A DNA stretch of 64,000 nucleotides from Patiria pectinifera. Lineage: Eukaryota; Echinodermata; Asteroidea; Valvatida; Asterinidae. Position numbers and translations under genes: made by a program. The stretch spans positions 17,383,281-17,447,280 of the forward strand of contig CM057144.1 of the NCBI GenBank assembly GCA_029964075.1, given 5' to 3'. The notes under the pieces are model-generated. The model was not told the DNA's origin. It saw only the letters and a program-made list of their open reading frames with translations, and did not search any database. Shown here in pieces: positions 13,577 through 26,058 of the stretch; the stretch's first letter is position 1, and each line of letters starts with the position of its first letter.

Positions 13577-13682
13577 TGATGAACTTGTGAGGACTTATGA
13601 GGACTTATGAGGACTTGTGAGGACTTATGAGGACTTATGAGGACTTATGAGGACTTATGAGGACACGTGATGACTCGTGATA
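13577..13682. repeat. 10-bp minisatellite GGACTTATGA
   Basis: About ten near-exact copies of GGACTTATGA, with GGACTTGTGA, GGACACGTGA and TGACTCGTGA variants at the edges. The unit resembles the GACTTGTGATG motif at the ends of the foldback repeats at 17875 and 29228, so it may have expanded from such an element. Confidence 0.85.
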
Positions 13683-14240
13683 GATTCTACTACACAACTG
13701 TTTGGAATGATGGGAGAACATAAATGGTGTCAGTGCTGGGATTTGACAAAGAAACACTCTCTGGATTCAGTTGTGCCTCTTTGTGACAACTCGTACAATA
13801 AACAGAAGTAATGCAACCTGACGGGCGTTATGGACGTTACATCATTTTAACAAACCACTGGTCCTTGCCTATTTACAAGCTCACAGAAATGTGCTCCTTT
13901 TTATTTGAAGACATTAAATCTTACATCTTGGTTGTCAAGGAAGAAAAAACGACATCATCAACTGTTCCTACGCTAGTTATCTACAGTTAATGCTAAGCTA
14001 CAGCTACATACTATCTAAAATGCACGGTATCGTACCATAGCAGAGATCTGAGGCGACAAGCATCAATCCAGTACGTGTCTAGTTTGGAGTTGTGTCTCTT
14101 GAAATGAAGCACACATCGAACAGGCAAAGCATAGGTTAATGGGCATTACAAGTGGTTTCATACTTTGAATTGACGAAACATATTTTGTGGCATGAGCACA
14201 CAAATTACGCTCAACTCAACTATAAGGTTTGAAGGATTTT

Positions 14241-14510
14241 GTGCGTGTGCCCTTGGGCAAGGCACTTTGTCACTTGTTGCTTCTCCCCACCCAGGAGTTA
14301 ATGAGAAACTGTGAGGCTAGAGATGGTTATTGTGGTTGATTTAAGCTGCTTTGTGCCGAAATGGCAGCATGGACTTGTATACTCCCCAGGGAGCTGCGAT
14401 TGCCTTTGGAATGATTTATTGGCCCAATGAGCAGGGTAATAACGACGTAGCGCCTTCAGCACCAATACTGGTGGATACGTGTGCTTTATAAATACACATT
14501 ACTGTTATTA
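14241..14510 (+). mobile_element. SINE body with TTATTA tail
   Basis: The body begins GTGTGCCCTTGGGCAAGGCACTTT and ends GTGCTTTATAAATACACATTACTGTTATTA. This layout (a CTTG..CAAGGCACTTT box, a GC-richer middle, then a short TATAA-rich 3' end with an ATT-type tail) matches the 3' body of the tRNA-derived element at 51215-51625. No clear tRNA-like head lies upstream, so the copy looks 5'-truncated. Confidence 0.55.
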
Positions 14511-15345
14511 AGGATTTTGCAGGACTGAGGAAAGTACAGCCCGGGCTGCTATTTCTTAATATTGGGCTCGATGCTCCCTCCGAGTACAAAGAATGTGCCA
14601 TTTGAATCATGCAGAGAAAATTGGACAAGTTAGGACGGTTCCTAGCCAAATGCCTTTTCATTGTTTTTTTTTTTTATTAATGTGCTATATCATTTCTTTC
14701 ACAATCTCTGCTACGTGTAGATGCCAACCCCCCCCCCCTCCCAACCCACCTTAAGCCATGCCTTCTCATACGTTCCCTATTCCTTGGATTCAGTGATGTA
14801 GTCAAGTTCTTTTCCGAGACCTTCGGTGGCTTTTTGGGTGTTTCTTTTAACGATTGACCTATCGCTGTTTGCGACTTAGCCACGCCCCTTAGACAACCCT
14901 ATGGAGTTTTTGTACACTAACTTTAGTTTGTCTCAGATTCTGCACGTTCCGCGTCCATTTGTGTATCATGTAATAGGACAATATTTCACGAGCTGCGTTG
15001 ACGCGATTCTACCGTGATAGGTTAATTGGACTTGTGCATGTGGACTCAGTGTGCAAGTGACCCCCTCAACGATTACAAAGCAAGAGTTTTGGGACGGACC
15101 ACTGGGAGAGACTTTTGAATGCATGGCACCTGATGCTAATGCAAAGACGTTACTGATAAGAATGAAATTAGCCGAGCGTACTTCGTGCCATACGTGCACA
15201 AACCGTTAGCGCATGCGGTACGTCCCTCCCAACGGTGATTTTGAAAGCAGTCACAAGTATTGTCCGATCACCAAGTCTCGTGAGGTCTCGGGAAAAGGTC
15301 TCAACTACATCACCGTTTGGACTAAGAAGGCCAGAGCAAGCCCTA

Positions 15346-18300
15346 TTACGAGGGCTCGGAGGGCTGGAGTTCCTTGATCTGCTTGATGAGGTAGGCTTTC
15401 TCATCGTTGAACTGTTCGTCCTCTGTCCTGTCTGTGTGGAATGCCGTCAGGAACTCGACCAGCTTGGCCTTGTTCTTGTTGAGGATGTTGAGGATGGCTG
15501 GGGTCTTGTTGGGGTTGGCTACAAAAACCTGCAATGAGTTCCACTAACAGATTAGAACCTGTATTTACATTGTATTACATTGTATTACATAGTATTACAT
15601 TGTATTACATTGTATTACATTGTATCACACTGTATAATTTTGTATACATTCCCTGATGAATCTATAAAACTGTACAGTGCTGGGGCAGTTTTCGGTGGTA
15701 TGGGGGAACTTGGGAAGGTACAAGGCTAATGAGTTTTACAGATTAAAGCGTGGCAGAATGTTTGGAAAGAAATGCAGTTAAACAAAAGGAAAACAAGACA
15801 GACCAACTCCTTGATGTCAAAGTTTTATTTAGCTTTTCTTGATTTTTCTAGAAGCTGAAATGTGGTTAAAACCTGTTAAATCCCTTCTCGATACCAGCAG
15901 ACATTGTTCAGAGAAAAGACAAGCTTTGCCAATGAGCAATATTTCTAGGAGCCTGTGACTTTCGATTGGACTCGTAATCTTTTTTATTTATATCTTTCTG
16001 GTAATGAAACCAAGGATTCCTCAAATCTGCTCACAAGATTGAAGAAACTTGTAAGAAGACAATGAGAAGAAACTACAGTTTAAGAGGTCGGAGGACCGTA
16101 GAACAATCTTTGGGGGAAAACCCACGGAATCAAGTAGGGACTAAAAACCCAATCCACATGTGGACCAGGGCCCGGGCCACGGCGGTGGAATTCGAGGAAA
16201 AGGACATGCCGTGCAAATCTGACTCCCATCGACTAAAACTCTGCCCCCGATCGACGTACCTTGAAAACGTGAAAGGCCTCAAATTGTATATTCCGACTAC
16301 TGTCTCGCAGCATGTTCATCATGAGTTTGAGGTTGTCCGTGTTGCTGATGTACTTGGTCATGATGGTGAAGTTGTGTCTGTCAAGTAGGAGCTCACCGAG
16401 AAGCTGTAAATATTGAAGAAAAAAGCGAGAAAGATACTTTCAGACGAGGAACCATCACAACGAAATTGTGGATTGAGCAGATTTTATGTAACTTACTGAA
16501 CAGTATCAACGTCTAGCATGTCTCCTGCCAATTTGGCTCATCGGAGGCATGCTTAACACCGGTTTTTGCAGCATAAAAGCAGTTCATATTTAAGGGTATA
16601 AACTTTCAAAATTGTCCAAGCCTTCAGAACAGTTCAGCACACCTACCTTTAAGGACTGTCGCTTTGTGACGTAGTTTTCTGAGTTGAGCAACTTCTGGTA
16701 CTCTGTGAATACTCTGTCGTATGCCCCCTCCAGAAACTCTGCACACAGGACCTTGTGTCTGGTTAGCAGCTCCTGTTTGAAACAAACAAATTGGTAAATA
16801 TAGTAATAATACTTTGGTTTTATTGAAACTCAATGCCAAAAGGGATCAGGCTGTCATCTGCGGGTAGCACACAGATATTAACGGCCTCGCACGCTGCTAG
16901 CGGGAAGCTGACACAGATGTTTCCGGCCTCGTTCGTTGCATGTTTATCTGGCATATACCGCAAAACCTTTGCGTGTATCCACGTCATCTGGCGCGAACTG
17001 GTTAAGGAACAAGTATGTGTGTGTATACACATTCAAGAGAGGACCTTGAACAATAGAGGTCCTTGAAAAATAGAGGACACTGTTGGGTGCATGTCCTCAG
17101 TTGGAAATCGTGTACAAAATGAATGGGAGTTCTACCCAGGAAGTTTAAAGTATAGACTATACGGTCAAGAACTGGCTAAGAAACAAGTACGTGTGTGTAT
17201 TCACATTCAAGAAAGGACTTTAAATAAAGATCCTTGAAAAACTGAGGACACTGTTGGGTGCAGGTCCTCAGTTGGAAATCATGTACAAAACGAATGGGAG
17301 TTCTTCCCTTGAAGTATAGACAATACGAGGTCCACGACAAAAGGTGTTTTCATTCACCCTTTTATCAGTTGATCAAATCAATTATTTCCCGCATTATGGG
17401 CACTCAATGGGTTCAATCTTGTCTCTTACCTTGAACGTGGCAAAGGCATCAGAGGCAATGTCGAACGTTGACATCTCCACGTAGTTGAAGAACTTAAAGA
17501 ACTCCTCGCTCTTCAGAATGATACTGGCCAGCTCGTAAAATCGGATGCTGTCCCGAAGCATGATGCCGCAATTCAAGGCAATCTGTTGGTTTTCGTACCT
17601 TTTAAAAAACAGACACACAAGATAAAAAAAGGTCGTCTTATGCCCTCATTCCATCAGGGTATTTCCACTAAAAATTTTAAAATTATTCATACACCACAGG
17701 CCTATTACTATGAGCAAAGGTTATACGATGGGCTAATGGGAATAACGGCTCATATATTGTCTAACTTTAAAATTCATAGCAGTGGTAAGGCCAGACTATT
17801 AACAATTCAATTTAAAATTCACTTTTAAATTTACCAAAATTTTTTTTTTTTTAATCCAGTTACATTTAGTTCCTGTGGTGTAGTTGAGTCCATCACAAGT
17901 AAATTTCAAGTCCGTTCACAAAACTGATCACAATTTAAAGTCACTGAAAAATAACCTTTGAACAATAATGTCTTTGTCACAGTTTTTTTTTTACTAGCTT
18001 GTGATGAACTTGTGATGGACTCAGCTACACAGCACAGTGCTGCGCCCGTCATTGTTCTCACCCTTCGCAGAGAGTAAAGAGGATATCTTTACATGAGCAG
18101 ATGTAATCCACTGCCGGCATGCGATTGCCAATTTGTCTCCGCAGCACGTTGTTGTAGATTTGAGCCACATCCTTCTTGGCCTAACAAAGAGCAAGGAAGA
18201 GAACCAAAAGAAAAGGGAGTGTGTAACAAGCAGTGGTGAAGTCGAGTTCTTCCTCCTGCCCCACATTTCCAATGCACAAGGTAGATACATGTAAACTACA

Positions 18301-20056
18301 GAAATGCTACTTGTTTGTGCACATTCTGATCACTATGGGTTGCGGAGGTAGGCCCCGCCCAGGAAGAGGTAGGGTTAACTCCTAAATGTAGAAATGAACA
18401 GACAGTGGCACACAGTGAATATTGTGGTGTTACCGTCAAGAATAGATGTTTAATGATGTGCTGCTCAACAAGCATGGTCAAGCGTGACAGCATGGTCAAG
18501 CGTTGCAGCATGTTCTTCTGTGTTCCTCAGCCAATAGAAAGGCAGTGACCATGGCAACTGGTCATGCAGCCCAATGGCTGTGGGATTTGGGCATGCTAGT
18601 GCCACATGGACATCGGAAGGTGATATTTTGTTAAGGGTGGAATTTCCTGGAACTTTTCTTGAAACCTCTGCGAGGGGCCCTACACAGATATTCCGTGCCG
18701 TGTGCTATACACCCATGGACTGCATACACCTGATCTTGTATTTTGGGGTTGTGGGTCACATTCACTGTTCTTGTATTGTCATTTTTATTTAAGGTTTCTT
18801 TTTGGGGATGTGGTTTAAAAAAAGCTTGACTTGTGGAGTATCATAGTTGCCTTTGTGTGAGCATCCCACTAGTCCCCTCTTACGGAACAGTGTGTCCAAC
18901 AAACTGAGTTGCCACATCTACTGTTCGTTCACACAGTCCACAGCCCTGACCTCTGCAGACCACCACCCCTCCTGTTGCCCCCCTCCTCAAAACCCCCGCC
19001 CCAAAAAAAACACCAGTGCTTCTTTTTTTACCTCAAAGTCCAGATGTCTGAGGTACTTAACCAGAAGTCGTAGCACACCAGAGTGGCATATGGCGTGGCC
19101 CAGCTGGTTGATCAGATCTGACTGAGGCTCCTGGTCTCCAACACCGTACAGGATGTTCTTCATTCCCACCAGACTCTTGGACACATCCTCCAGTGCCTGG
19201 AAACAGCAAAATCAGAGCAAACAAATTGTGTAACTGTCATCCCTTTACCTGTGCATGAAACCAGACAGTGATGATTCTAGGCCTTCAATACACCGCCTGC
19301 ATTGCAGCAATGATTTTAGTACACCATGCACAATAGCAAAGAACAACGCTAAGGCCCGTTCTAGACACTGTGCTAACGCCATGCCGAACTCAACTTTATG
19401 ATTCGGCACGTCGATAGCACTGTTCTAAACGACGTGCCATTGCCGTACCAAACTCAATTCAATTCGAAGTCGGGGCAAACATTTTAGGAATGCGCATGCT
19501 CACAATACCCTCTTACCAAGGTCAGTGAAATTGGTGTGAATATTTTGATCCCACTGAAAGTTCATTGAACTGCTTGAAGCTGGCCCAATACTAGAGTTGC
19601 ATTACGTTCGGCATTTAGAGCAACTACCGTGCTGTAGACGAGTTAACCCTAACATCCCAAGGGCTCTTTGGGGGTCCAGGCCCAAAAACCACAGAATACT
19701 ACATGTGTTGTGCACACTTGTATGGAAAGAAATGCATACTACAGGTTACTACTCGGTAATATTTTGTAGCTTTAGGTGAGGTTAGGTTTAATGACACACT
19801 CGTTTTAATTAAACTTGGCGCGACAGTAACACGGCACCTAGAATAAGCCTTAGTCTCTTTAGTATCGCACAAAGCCTTGAGCTACGTCTACTAGTTCTGA
19901 CAGGATTTGTAATTTTCAGACGGGTTTTATAAAATTTACTTCACCAACCTTTTCTGCTTTCTTCCCCTCCTGGCATTTATCGAAGATATCCAAGGCATCC
20001 TTGGCAATCTTGACCAGCTCCTGGGGAGTCTTGGCCGACTTCCCGAATAATGGCAT
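15346..20056 (-). CDS. CAB39: CAB39 / MO25 scaffold protein, complete coding region
   Basis: Coding exons in transcript order are 20056-19949, 19196-19032, 18180-18062, 17598-17430, 16772-16647, 16403-16260 and 15528-15346. All have GT-AG borders and join in phase to 337 aa (human CAB39 has 341). The protein starts [15 protein letters not shown] and ends [12 protein letters not shown]. It carries family signatures such as [71 protein letters not shown] and [14 protein letters not shown]25 is an all-helical cytosolic scaffold that stabilises the LKB1-STRAD complex and activates STE20-family kinases. The start is fixed by alignment to the family N-terminus. An acceptor just upstream (CCCAG/AAGGAGG, near 20083) suggests a 5' non-coding exon further right. 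Introns 1-6 carry foldback and tandem repeats. I see no damage; it should be functional. Confidence 0.96.
15561..15630. repeat. 10-bp tandem repeat TGTATTACAT
   Basis: Seven copies of TGTATTACAT with a few substitutions (GTATTTACAT, AGTATTACAT, TGTATCACAC), in the last CAB39 intron just upstream of the final exon on the minus strand. Confidence 0.85.
16995..17326. repeat. Tandem duplication of a ~174-bp unit in a CAB39 intron
   Basis: Copy one starts GAACTGGTTAAGGAACAAGT at 16995, and copy two starts GAACTGGCTAAGAAACAAGT at 17169. Both continue with CACATTCAAGA, GAGGACACTGTTGGGTGCA, GTCCTCAGTTGGAAATC and AATGGGAGTTCT in the same order. The copies differ by substitutions and small indels. Confidence 0.85.
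17875..18042. mobile_element. Foldback element, GTAGTTGAGTCCATCACAAG family
   Basis: The left end reads TGTAGTTGAGTCCATCACAAG. The right end reads CTTGTGATGGACTCAGCTACA, its near-exact reverse complement. The interior repeats the motif (AAGTCCGTTCACAAAAC; CTTGTGATGAACTTGTGATG). It is non-coding and ends 20 bases downstream of a CAB39 splice donor. A second copy lies in an FMO intron (29228-29452). Confidence 0.65.
19349..19853. mobile_element. Possible MITE with diverged terminal inverted repeats
   Basis: The left end is CTAAGGCCCGTTCTAGACAC. The reverse complement of the right end is CTAAGGCTTATTCTAGGTGC, which agrees at about three quarters of positions. The interior repeats GGCACGT and GCCGAACTCAA-like text in both orientations. 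No open frame is present. It lies in the intron after the first coding exon of CAB39. The borders are approximate and no target duplication was identified. Confidence 0.45.
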
Positions 20057-20302
20057 CGCTTACCCCTCGACCGCTGACCTCCTTCTGGGAATGAAGAGTT
20101 GAGTAGAAAGATGCAGACGGACAGAGAAGGGAAGCAGGGGAAAACCTATATCCCTGGTGTTATCTAGTCGCTACCTTTCCCACTCGACAACGGCCGACTG
20201 CTCTAGTACTTGTAAAAGCTGAATCTGTGTTGAATTAAAGGGGGACAAATCTTTAAAACACTCAACCATATGCTCAGGCCATCATGGCATGAGTGTACAC
20301 TA

Positions 20303-20550
20303 ACCCTGCTGAATCCAACAGGATCCAACTACATTATATCATATACCCGCTGGAGCCTGTTGGATTGAGCAGTAAACCCCTGGTGTACATTCCTGATGCA
20401 CAATGTTGGATTCAGCAGGCAACTGAACCGCATTATAACACCATGTTGGACTCCGTTGGATCCAGCAGACAACTGAAAATAATTAGGCACAGTGGGATTC
20501 TGTTGGATTGAGCAGGAAACTATCGTTTGACTCTGTTGGATTTAGCAGGG
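20303..20550. repeat. Diverged repeats of TGTTGGATTNAGCAGG
   Basis: The phrase (T)GTTGGATT(C/G/T)AGCAG(G/T) followed by (A/C)AACT recurs about five times at uneven 40-70 base spacing, with one copy in reverse orientation at its left edge. No coding potential was seen. Confidence 0.6.
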
Positions 20551-22258
20551 TAGTCCTGAGGAACTACTAGGGGGTTAGGGTTGCTAAACTCCCCAACCCC
20601 ATCAAAATCCATCCCCCTATTTTGGTGGATTTAGATGGACTTGGTCCCGCAGGCCTAGTGTGACTAAATATTGATGGAGTATGATGGACTTGGGCCTGGA
20701 GGCCTAAAGCAAAGCATGCATTGGAAGCAGTGTGATTGATGGATTTTGGCGGACTGATCCAGTACTTAGTAAACAGTAGGGAGTTAGGGTTAATCCACAA
20801 AATCTGAAGATGCTTTTTGAAACAAACAAATTTTAATTGATGCTGGAAACTAGAATGTATCTAAATCCAGGTGAAAGCCCTGCATTGTGTACATGTCTAT
20901 GTACTTGTATTATGACCAGGAAGCACAAACGTATGACATGTACATGTTTGTACATGCATGAAGGGCAATAGGGCACAGTAAATATACAATTTACACAACC
21001 TCATGTACATTTTACAATTGAGGATGCTGTAAATTACACTCAGAAGCATGTGCTTATAAACACATTGACAAGCTCTTTCCATTGTTTCCTTTCATTACAT
21101 GTAAATACTCACATGTACAAGCAATACACGCATAGATAAACGGGTGTGAATTACACGTACCAACAATTCAGATTCAGCGGAATATGTACATGTACGTCAG
21201 ATAATTGTCAAGTGGTAATGACACGAGTGGCCGGCCTTTCGTACACGGTTCAATGTAAAGGTCGCAGCAATAATTCCAGGATGGATTATAAAGGTTACTA
21301 AATGTTAGCAACTTAGGAGATTATTGGCTACATTTACGCGTCCTATTACTGGACATTCCATAAATGCCTCTCGCATACCTGAACGGAAATAATGGAGACA
21401 TGTAACGCTGCATTGTGGGAGGACTTGAAAATTGCATGCAAGGCCTGAAATATAAATGTACAATTTAGTGCACAAACATTGTACATGTACATGCACACAT
21501 GTACATGTACTGTACGTACTTTATCCAACTGTCACAATCATGTAGGCCTACCGGTACATGTACATGTACATGTACGTGTCAACATTTATACAATGATCAG
21601 TTAATGTTTTCACTTTTAATAACAGGCTTATCTGCAAATAACAGCAAAAATTATTTGCTTTTGGTGTTTCAGTCTGTTCAAGTAAATTTAAGTATGAAGG
21701 GACAATCACATGAAGTCATTAGTTTTGTCATGTGAGCAAAATGACTCGGATTTTTTTCCGGTGAGAAACTAGTACAAACATGTTTACATCAAAAATCTAC
21801 ATATGGGTCATCTAATGTTCAACTGGGATCTACGGTACCTCCTTAAATCCTGCAAAATCCAGCAAAGCTTTTTGGTAGATGTTGAAAGTTTGTGGATTAA
21901 TTAAGATGAGAGTATAATTTTCTGTGTAGAATTGTTAACCCTAACCATGCCTGCAACCTTTCGAAATCAAACTGCATGTTTTATTCAAATCTACGGTTGG
22001 AGTGTGTACTGCACTAGTAAACTGATTACGCTTTACATGGGGTCAGGCATACCCTGCCATAATCAGATCCCAACACTCTGAGTGTAAAGTTTACCATATG
22101 GTGTTGAATTTTGCAAGAGTGAGGAAGGTTCCTAGTAACTCACTCCAGGGATTAGGGTTTTAAGGTATGAAACCATGTTAACTTTAATCCTAACTCCCTA
22201 GGCCTTTTTGCTAGGATGTAGCCTCAATCCTGCAAAATCATCCAATTGGCCTCACTTT

Positions 22259-22492
22259 GATGTTAACCTTCTATAGCGTTGCAACCTACGTACATGTGCT
22301 GTACTGTACTCTCTTTTGCATAAATTTACATGTACTTGTAAGATCAGATTCCAAGTTCGGAAACTTGATAGATGTTAACCTTCTACATGTATAACCATTG
22401 CAACCTACGTGGTACATGTGCTGTACGGTACACTCTTTTGCATACATTTACATGTACTTGTAAGATCAGCTTCCAAATTCAGAAACTTGATA
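22259..22492. repeat. Tandem duplication of a ~112-bp unit
   Basis: Copy one (22259-22370) and copy two (22371-22492) both begin GATGTTAACCTTCTA and end AGAAACTTGATA-like. In between they share TTGCAACCTACGT, GTACATGTGCTGTAC, CTCTTTTGCATA and TTTACATGTACTTGTAAGAT in the same order. They lie in the inferred long first intron of CAB39. Confidence 0.85.
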
Positions 22493-23391
22493 TGTATACA
22501 TGAACGCAGGGTAACGTCTAATGTGTGTGCACATATACATTCATAAACCTCTACATTACACGTAAAACCTCGTGAGGCTTTTAACATCGCATAAAAAGGT
22601 CAGGTCCCCTTTCCCCCTTCTCTGCAGACACAGAGGTCCTAATTCAATTTCCTGTCAGCTCAGTGTCTGGTGTCTAGCATCTGCGCCGTTATGACACGTC
22701 CTCACTGCATCGTTTATGATGATGCTGCGCTCGCGGACATTGTGCAAAATGCGCACAACAAAAATGCATGCCCGTGGGGGATGGTTAAAATGCACGTCGC
22801 ACAATCAACGCAGACTTGGTGAACCAGTATACTTCAAACGAAGATGAATTGGGGTACTAGAAAACTTCAATGAATCGGCCTGAAGGAAAGATACACTCTA
22901 CCCTCATTTTTACGAGGCCACTTTTGTCGCTTCAAGTTTATCACTCGAACTTATACACATACATAAATTATATAGTGGATCATATTCATTTAAATTTTAA
23001 TAAATCTAACAACTTGATCATTGCCATCAAAAATCTGAAGTGGGTTTACATTATTTAACAATTGCCAGCTCAGCTGAGTGGATGCATTAAACCAAAGGCT
23101 TAATTTGTGAATAAAAAGCATACAAGACTTCCTTAATGTATGCATTAATTAAGATGTCAAACTTGAGTGATTAAAATGAAGAGCAACTTATGGGCTTTCT
23201 ACTGCAGGTGATAAACAAATGACTCAAAAGTTGTCCTTAAGACTCATTTTGTTGGATTCAGTCACATTTTGAACTTGCAGGCTAGCTACAAATTTTGCTC
23301 GAAACGAATAAAAAGATATATTGCAAATATATGAATTTAAAAAAAGTATCAAAAAAGGAGGTGGTTGAAATACTGAGTAACTTAGTCCGAA

Positions 23392-23426
23392 AATTTTCGG
23401 GACTCTGTATGAGAGTCCCGAAAATT
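23392..23426. repeat. 15-bp perfect hairpin
   Basis: AATTTTCGGGACTCT (23392-23406) and AGAGTCCCGAAAATT (23412-23426) are exact reverse complements around a 5-base loop. It stands alone in non-coding DNA; no gene border lies nearby. Confidence 0.75.
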
Positions 23427-24819
23427 AAGATGGTAAAAACATGAAATACAAGAAAATAGACTGGCACATGGTCTGGAAACAACCAGTCCAACACCCCCTT
23501 AGTACTGCATCAATCAACTGTGTCAATTTTTTTAGAAGAAAGCCTCTATTCCTACACAAATGCCACCAGACTAATGAAGGGTCAATCGTTTCTTGTCGTT
23601 CGTGGCTAAGGCCAAGTAAAAAAACAAAACAGTTGATCGTCTGGGTTTTTGCAAAAGGAGGAGGATGATGGCCTTTTCATTTTTTATTTCTTATTTTTTT
23701 CCAAGATGGCCGCCAAGTATTTAAAGTCAAACGGCCGCCAACTTTGGTTCAAAATGATCGCCAGCTTTTAATAACAATGTAGCTATTCTCAAAGTAACTA
23801 GAGTCAAAATATTAATGTTAGACATGTTCTACTTCTATGTAGTTTATAAAAGCCAAATAAAAGAAAAAGTGGGGTTTTTTAGGTGAGAAAACAATTTAAA
23901 AGTAAAGAAAAAAAAAGGATGCGGCTTCAAAAAAGGATGCTGACGGGGACGATCAACTCTTTTTTTTCTTACTTGGCCTAAATGACCACAGTTGGAACAC
24001 ATGATGCAGCTTAGTTCTGTCACATTCTGTTGGACCATTCCTTGCTCTATGGTTGGCCACATGGGCCTGAGGTAATCATGATGCATGTGAAACTCTGAAC
24101 ACTTCTGCCATGTCTGCCAATACAGGGGTGCGGTTAAATTTACTAGTCATACAAACAGATGAGTGGTGTAACCTCCAAGGCTTGTACTAGGGCTGGGATT
24201 AATATCCGGATTTTTAAATATTCGCTTCGACTTCCACTATTTGGTTTGGATTTTGACAACCAGATATTCAAAACGAACCCTAAAAAAAAAGCTTTTAATT
24301 TTTTGTGACACAGGCTAAAGAAAACAAGTGGAACATCCCCCAAGTTGCTCCATGGTCTCTGATTGTGGCCGCATTCACTCAGCTCGCTAGCGGGCTTCTC
24401 CGTTTATCTGCTCATTTGACTGATCAGAGAGTTCCCACCCATTTTTTCACCATATACACTACAGCTCTGAAGCGCATTGCATGCAGCATTGCATACAGCA
24501 TCTCAATTTTCGGCATGAATGTGATATGAACTGAACAGAAAGTTCCAGTGAAATCGTATAACCATTTTTGTTCGGAAAGAATCCAGACACCACTTCAGCG
24601 GTTGTGTACCAAATCTATGGAGAGGCAAGACAATTTTAAGTATTTCTAATCTTATTTTTTCTTAACAAAATTGGAAATGTTTCTCAGTCCCAGATTCATG
24701 TCTTTTCAACTCTGTTACAATGACTGACCTCTATTGAGATGATATATGATGAATAAAGTGGCGTCGGGTTGCGACATTCTTTCCCACATATCGATAAACA
24801 TCACATGGCAGTGTCACTG

Positions 24820-25712
24820 TCACGCCCCAACTATCGCATCGGTCCCAACTATAGTTGGGACTGTCCCAACTATAGTGCGGCAGTTGGGTCGGCCCAACTA
24901 TAGTTAGGACTGGAGTTGCGCCGGATGCTTCATGCTTGATAGATCTTGTTGGATTAAATGTTCTGCGGCGCTGGCACCGTGTATTCGTCGTGCATGCATG
25001 CCGCAAGGCTGGTCGGTCACGTGGTACTGCCCACTTGGATGTTCTTATTCCTCCATGGATGAGTTGTCCAGCTGCTGGGTTTTATTATCCAGCAACATTT
25101 TGCAAAATTCAAAGATTGCCATGGCCGGCCAACTATAGATGGGCCCCACCCATAGCTAATGTCAAAGGTCCCAAGTCGGACATGTAAGCAGAGCTGTAGA
25201 GAATGTTTTATAGTCGTACATCAATGTAAACTATAGTTGGGACTGCCAAATAAAAATATTGCGATGGCCCAACTACAGATGGTCCCCACCCATAGATCAT
25301 TTCATTAGTCCCCAGTAAAGACAGATGTGTATTAGAGTTGTAGGGAATGTTTTAAAATCGTACAACAATGTACACTATAGTTGGGACCGCAAAATACAAA
25401 GATTGGGGTGGCCCAACTAAAGATTCGCCCCATCAATAGCTAATTTCAGTGGTCCCCAGTAAAGTCAGACGTGTATCAGAGCTGTAGGGAACGTTTTATG
25501 GTTGTACATCAATGTAAACTATAGTTGGGGCACCGCAAAATAAAAAGATCGGAGTGGCCCAACTATAGATGGGCCAGCCCAACAATGGAACTTACAGTTG
25601 GGACCGTCCCAACTATAGTTGGGACAACTGTAGAACTACAGTTGGGACAGGCCCAACTATAGTTGGGACAGGCCCAACTATAGTTGGGACCGATGCGATA
25701 GTTGGGGCGTGA
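24820..25712. mobile_element. 893-bp composite element built from CCCAACTATAGTTGGG palindromes
   Basis: The 42-base ends (24820-24861 and 25671-25712) are inverted repeats with one mismatch; both begin, on opposite strands, TCACGCCCCAACTATCGCAT. Each end contains the 16-base palindrome CCCAACTATAGTTGGG, which recurs whole or as halves throughout. The interior holds three tandem copies of a ~145-bp unit (25127-25265, 25266-25409, 25410-25555). Each unit opens with GGCCCAACTA.AGAT or a close variant and runs through GTCCCCAGTAAAG and CTATAGTTGGG to an AAAATA-rich end. No open frame of useful length exists, so it is non-autonomous. I found no clear target duplication. It sits between the first coding exon of CAB39 and its inferred 5' non-coding exon. 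Confidence 0.85.
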
Positions 25713-25989
25713 AATCACGACTGAACTGCATGCACGGACTGCATGTAGCAGTGCAGTGACCACTACAAAATTGCAACTCGAGACAACGCGTAGCGTGACT
25801 GCTTAACTCGCATCGGTTTCGAGCTTGTCCATTAATACACACAGAAAATATCACGATACCAACTTTATATGTACTTCCAAACAAATTTATCACATTATCT
25901 AAGGTTAACAGGTGCAGTTTGATATAATTTTGGACAACCTTTTTGACAATTTGAGGGGGAAAACGGCAAAATATAAAGCCATACCTTAC

Positions 25990-26058
25990 CCGGTACCCGC
26001 CTTGAACATCAGCAGTGCGCCATCAATGAGTTCATTTATTTTCTGCACACCTCGAGAT
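25990..26058 (-). other. CAB39: Inferred 5' non-coding exon of CAB39
   Basis: On the minus strand the text TACCGG is followed by GTAAGGTAT, a strong donor, with the exon side ending at 25990. The CAB39 coding start at 20056 is preceded by an acceptor (CCCAG/AAGGAGG). Donor and acceptor fit a UTR-only first exon. The 5' end is unknown; I stop before the CRE site. The support is splice-signal quality and position only. Confidence 0.4.

Larger units (their letters stand above)
10055..15345. other. Intergenic region between the RYK-like exon and the CAB39 stop
   Basis: No protein-coding gene was recognised. It holds G-rich runs (10214-10262), AT-rich low-complexity DNA, a tRNA-like repeat, a GTTAAC array, a 10-bp minisatellite and a SINE body, each listed on its own. 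Part of it should be CAB39 3' UTR, since CAB39 is transcribed leftwards from 15346; the poly(A) site could not be placed. Confidence 0.5.
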
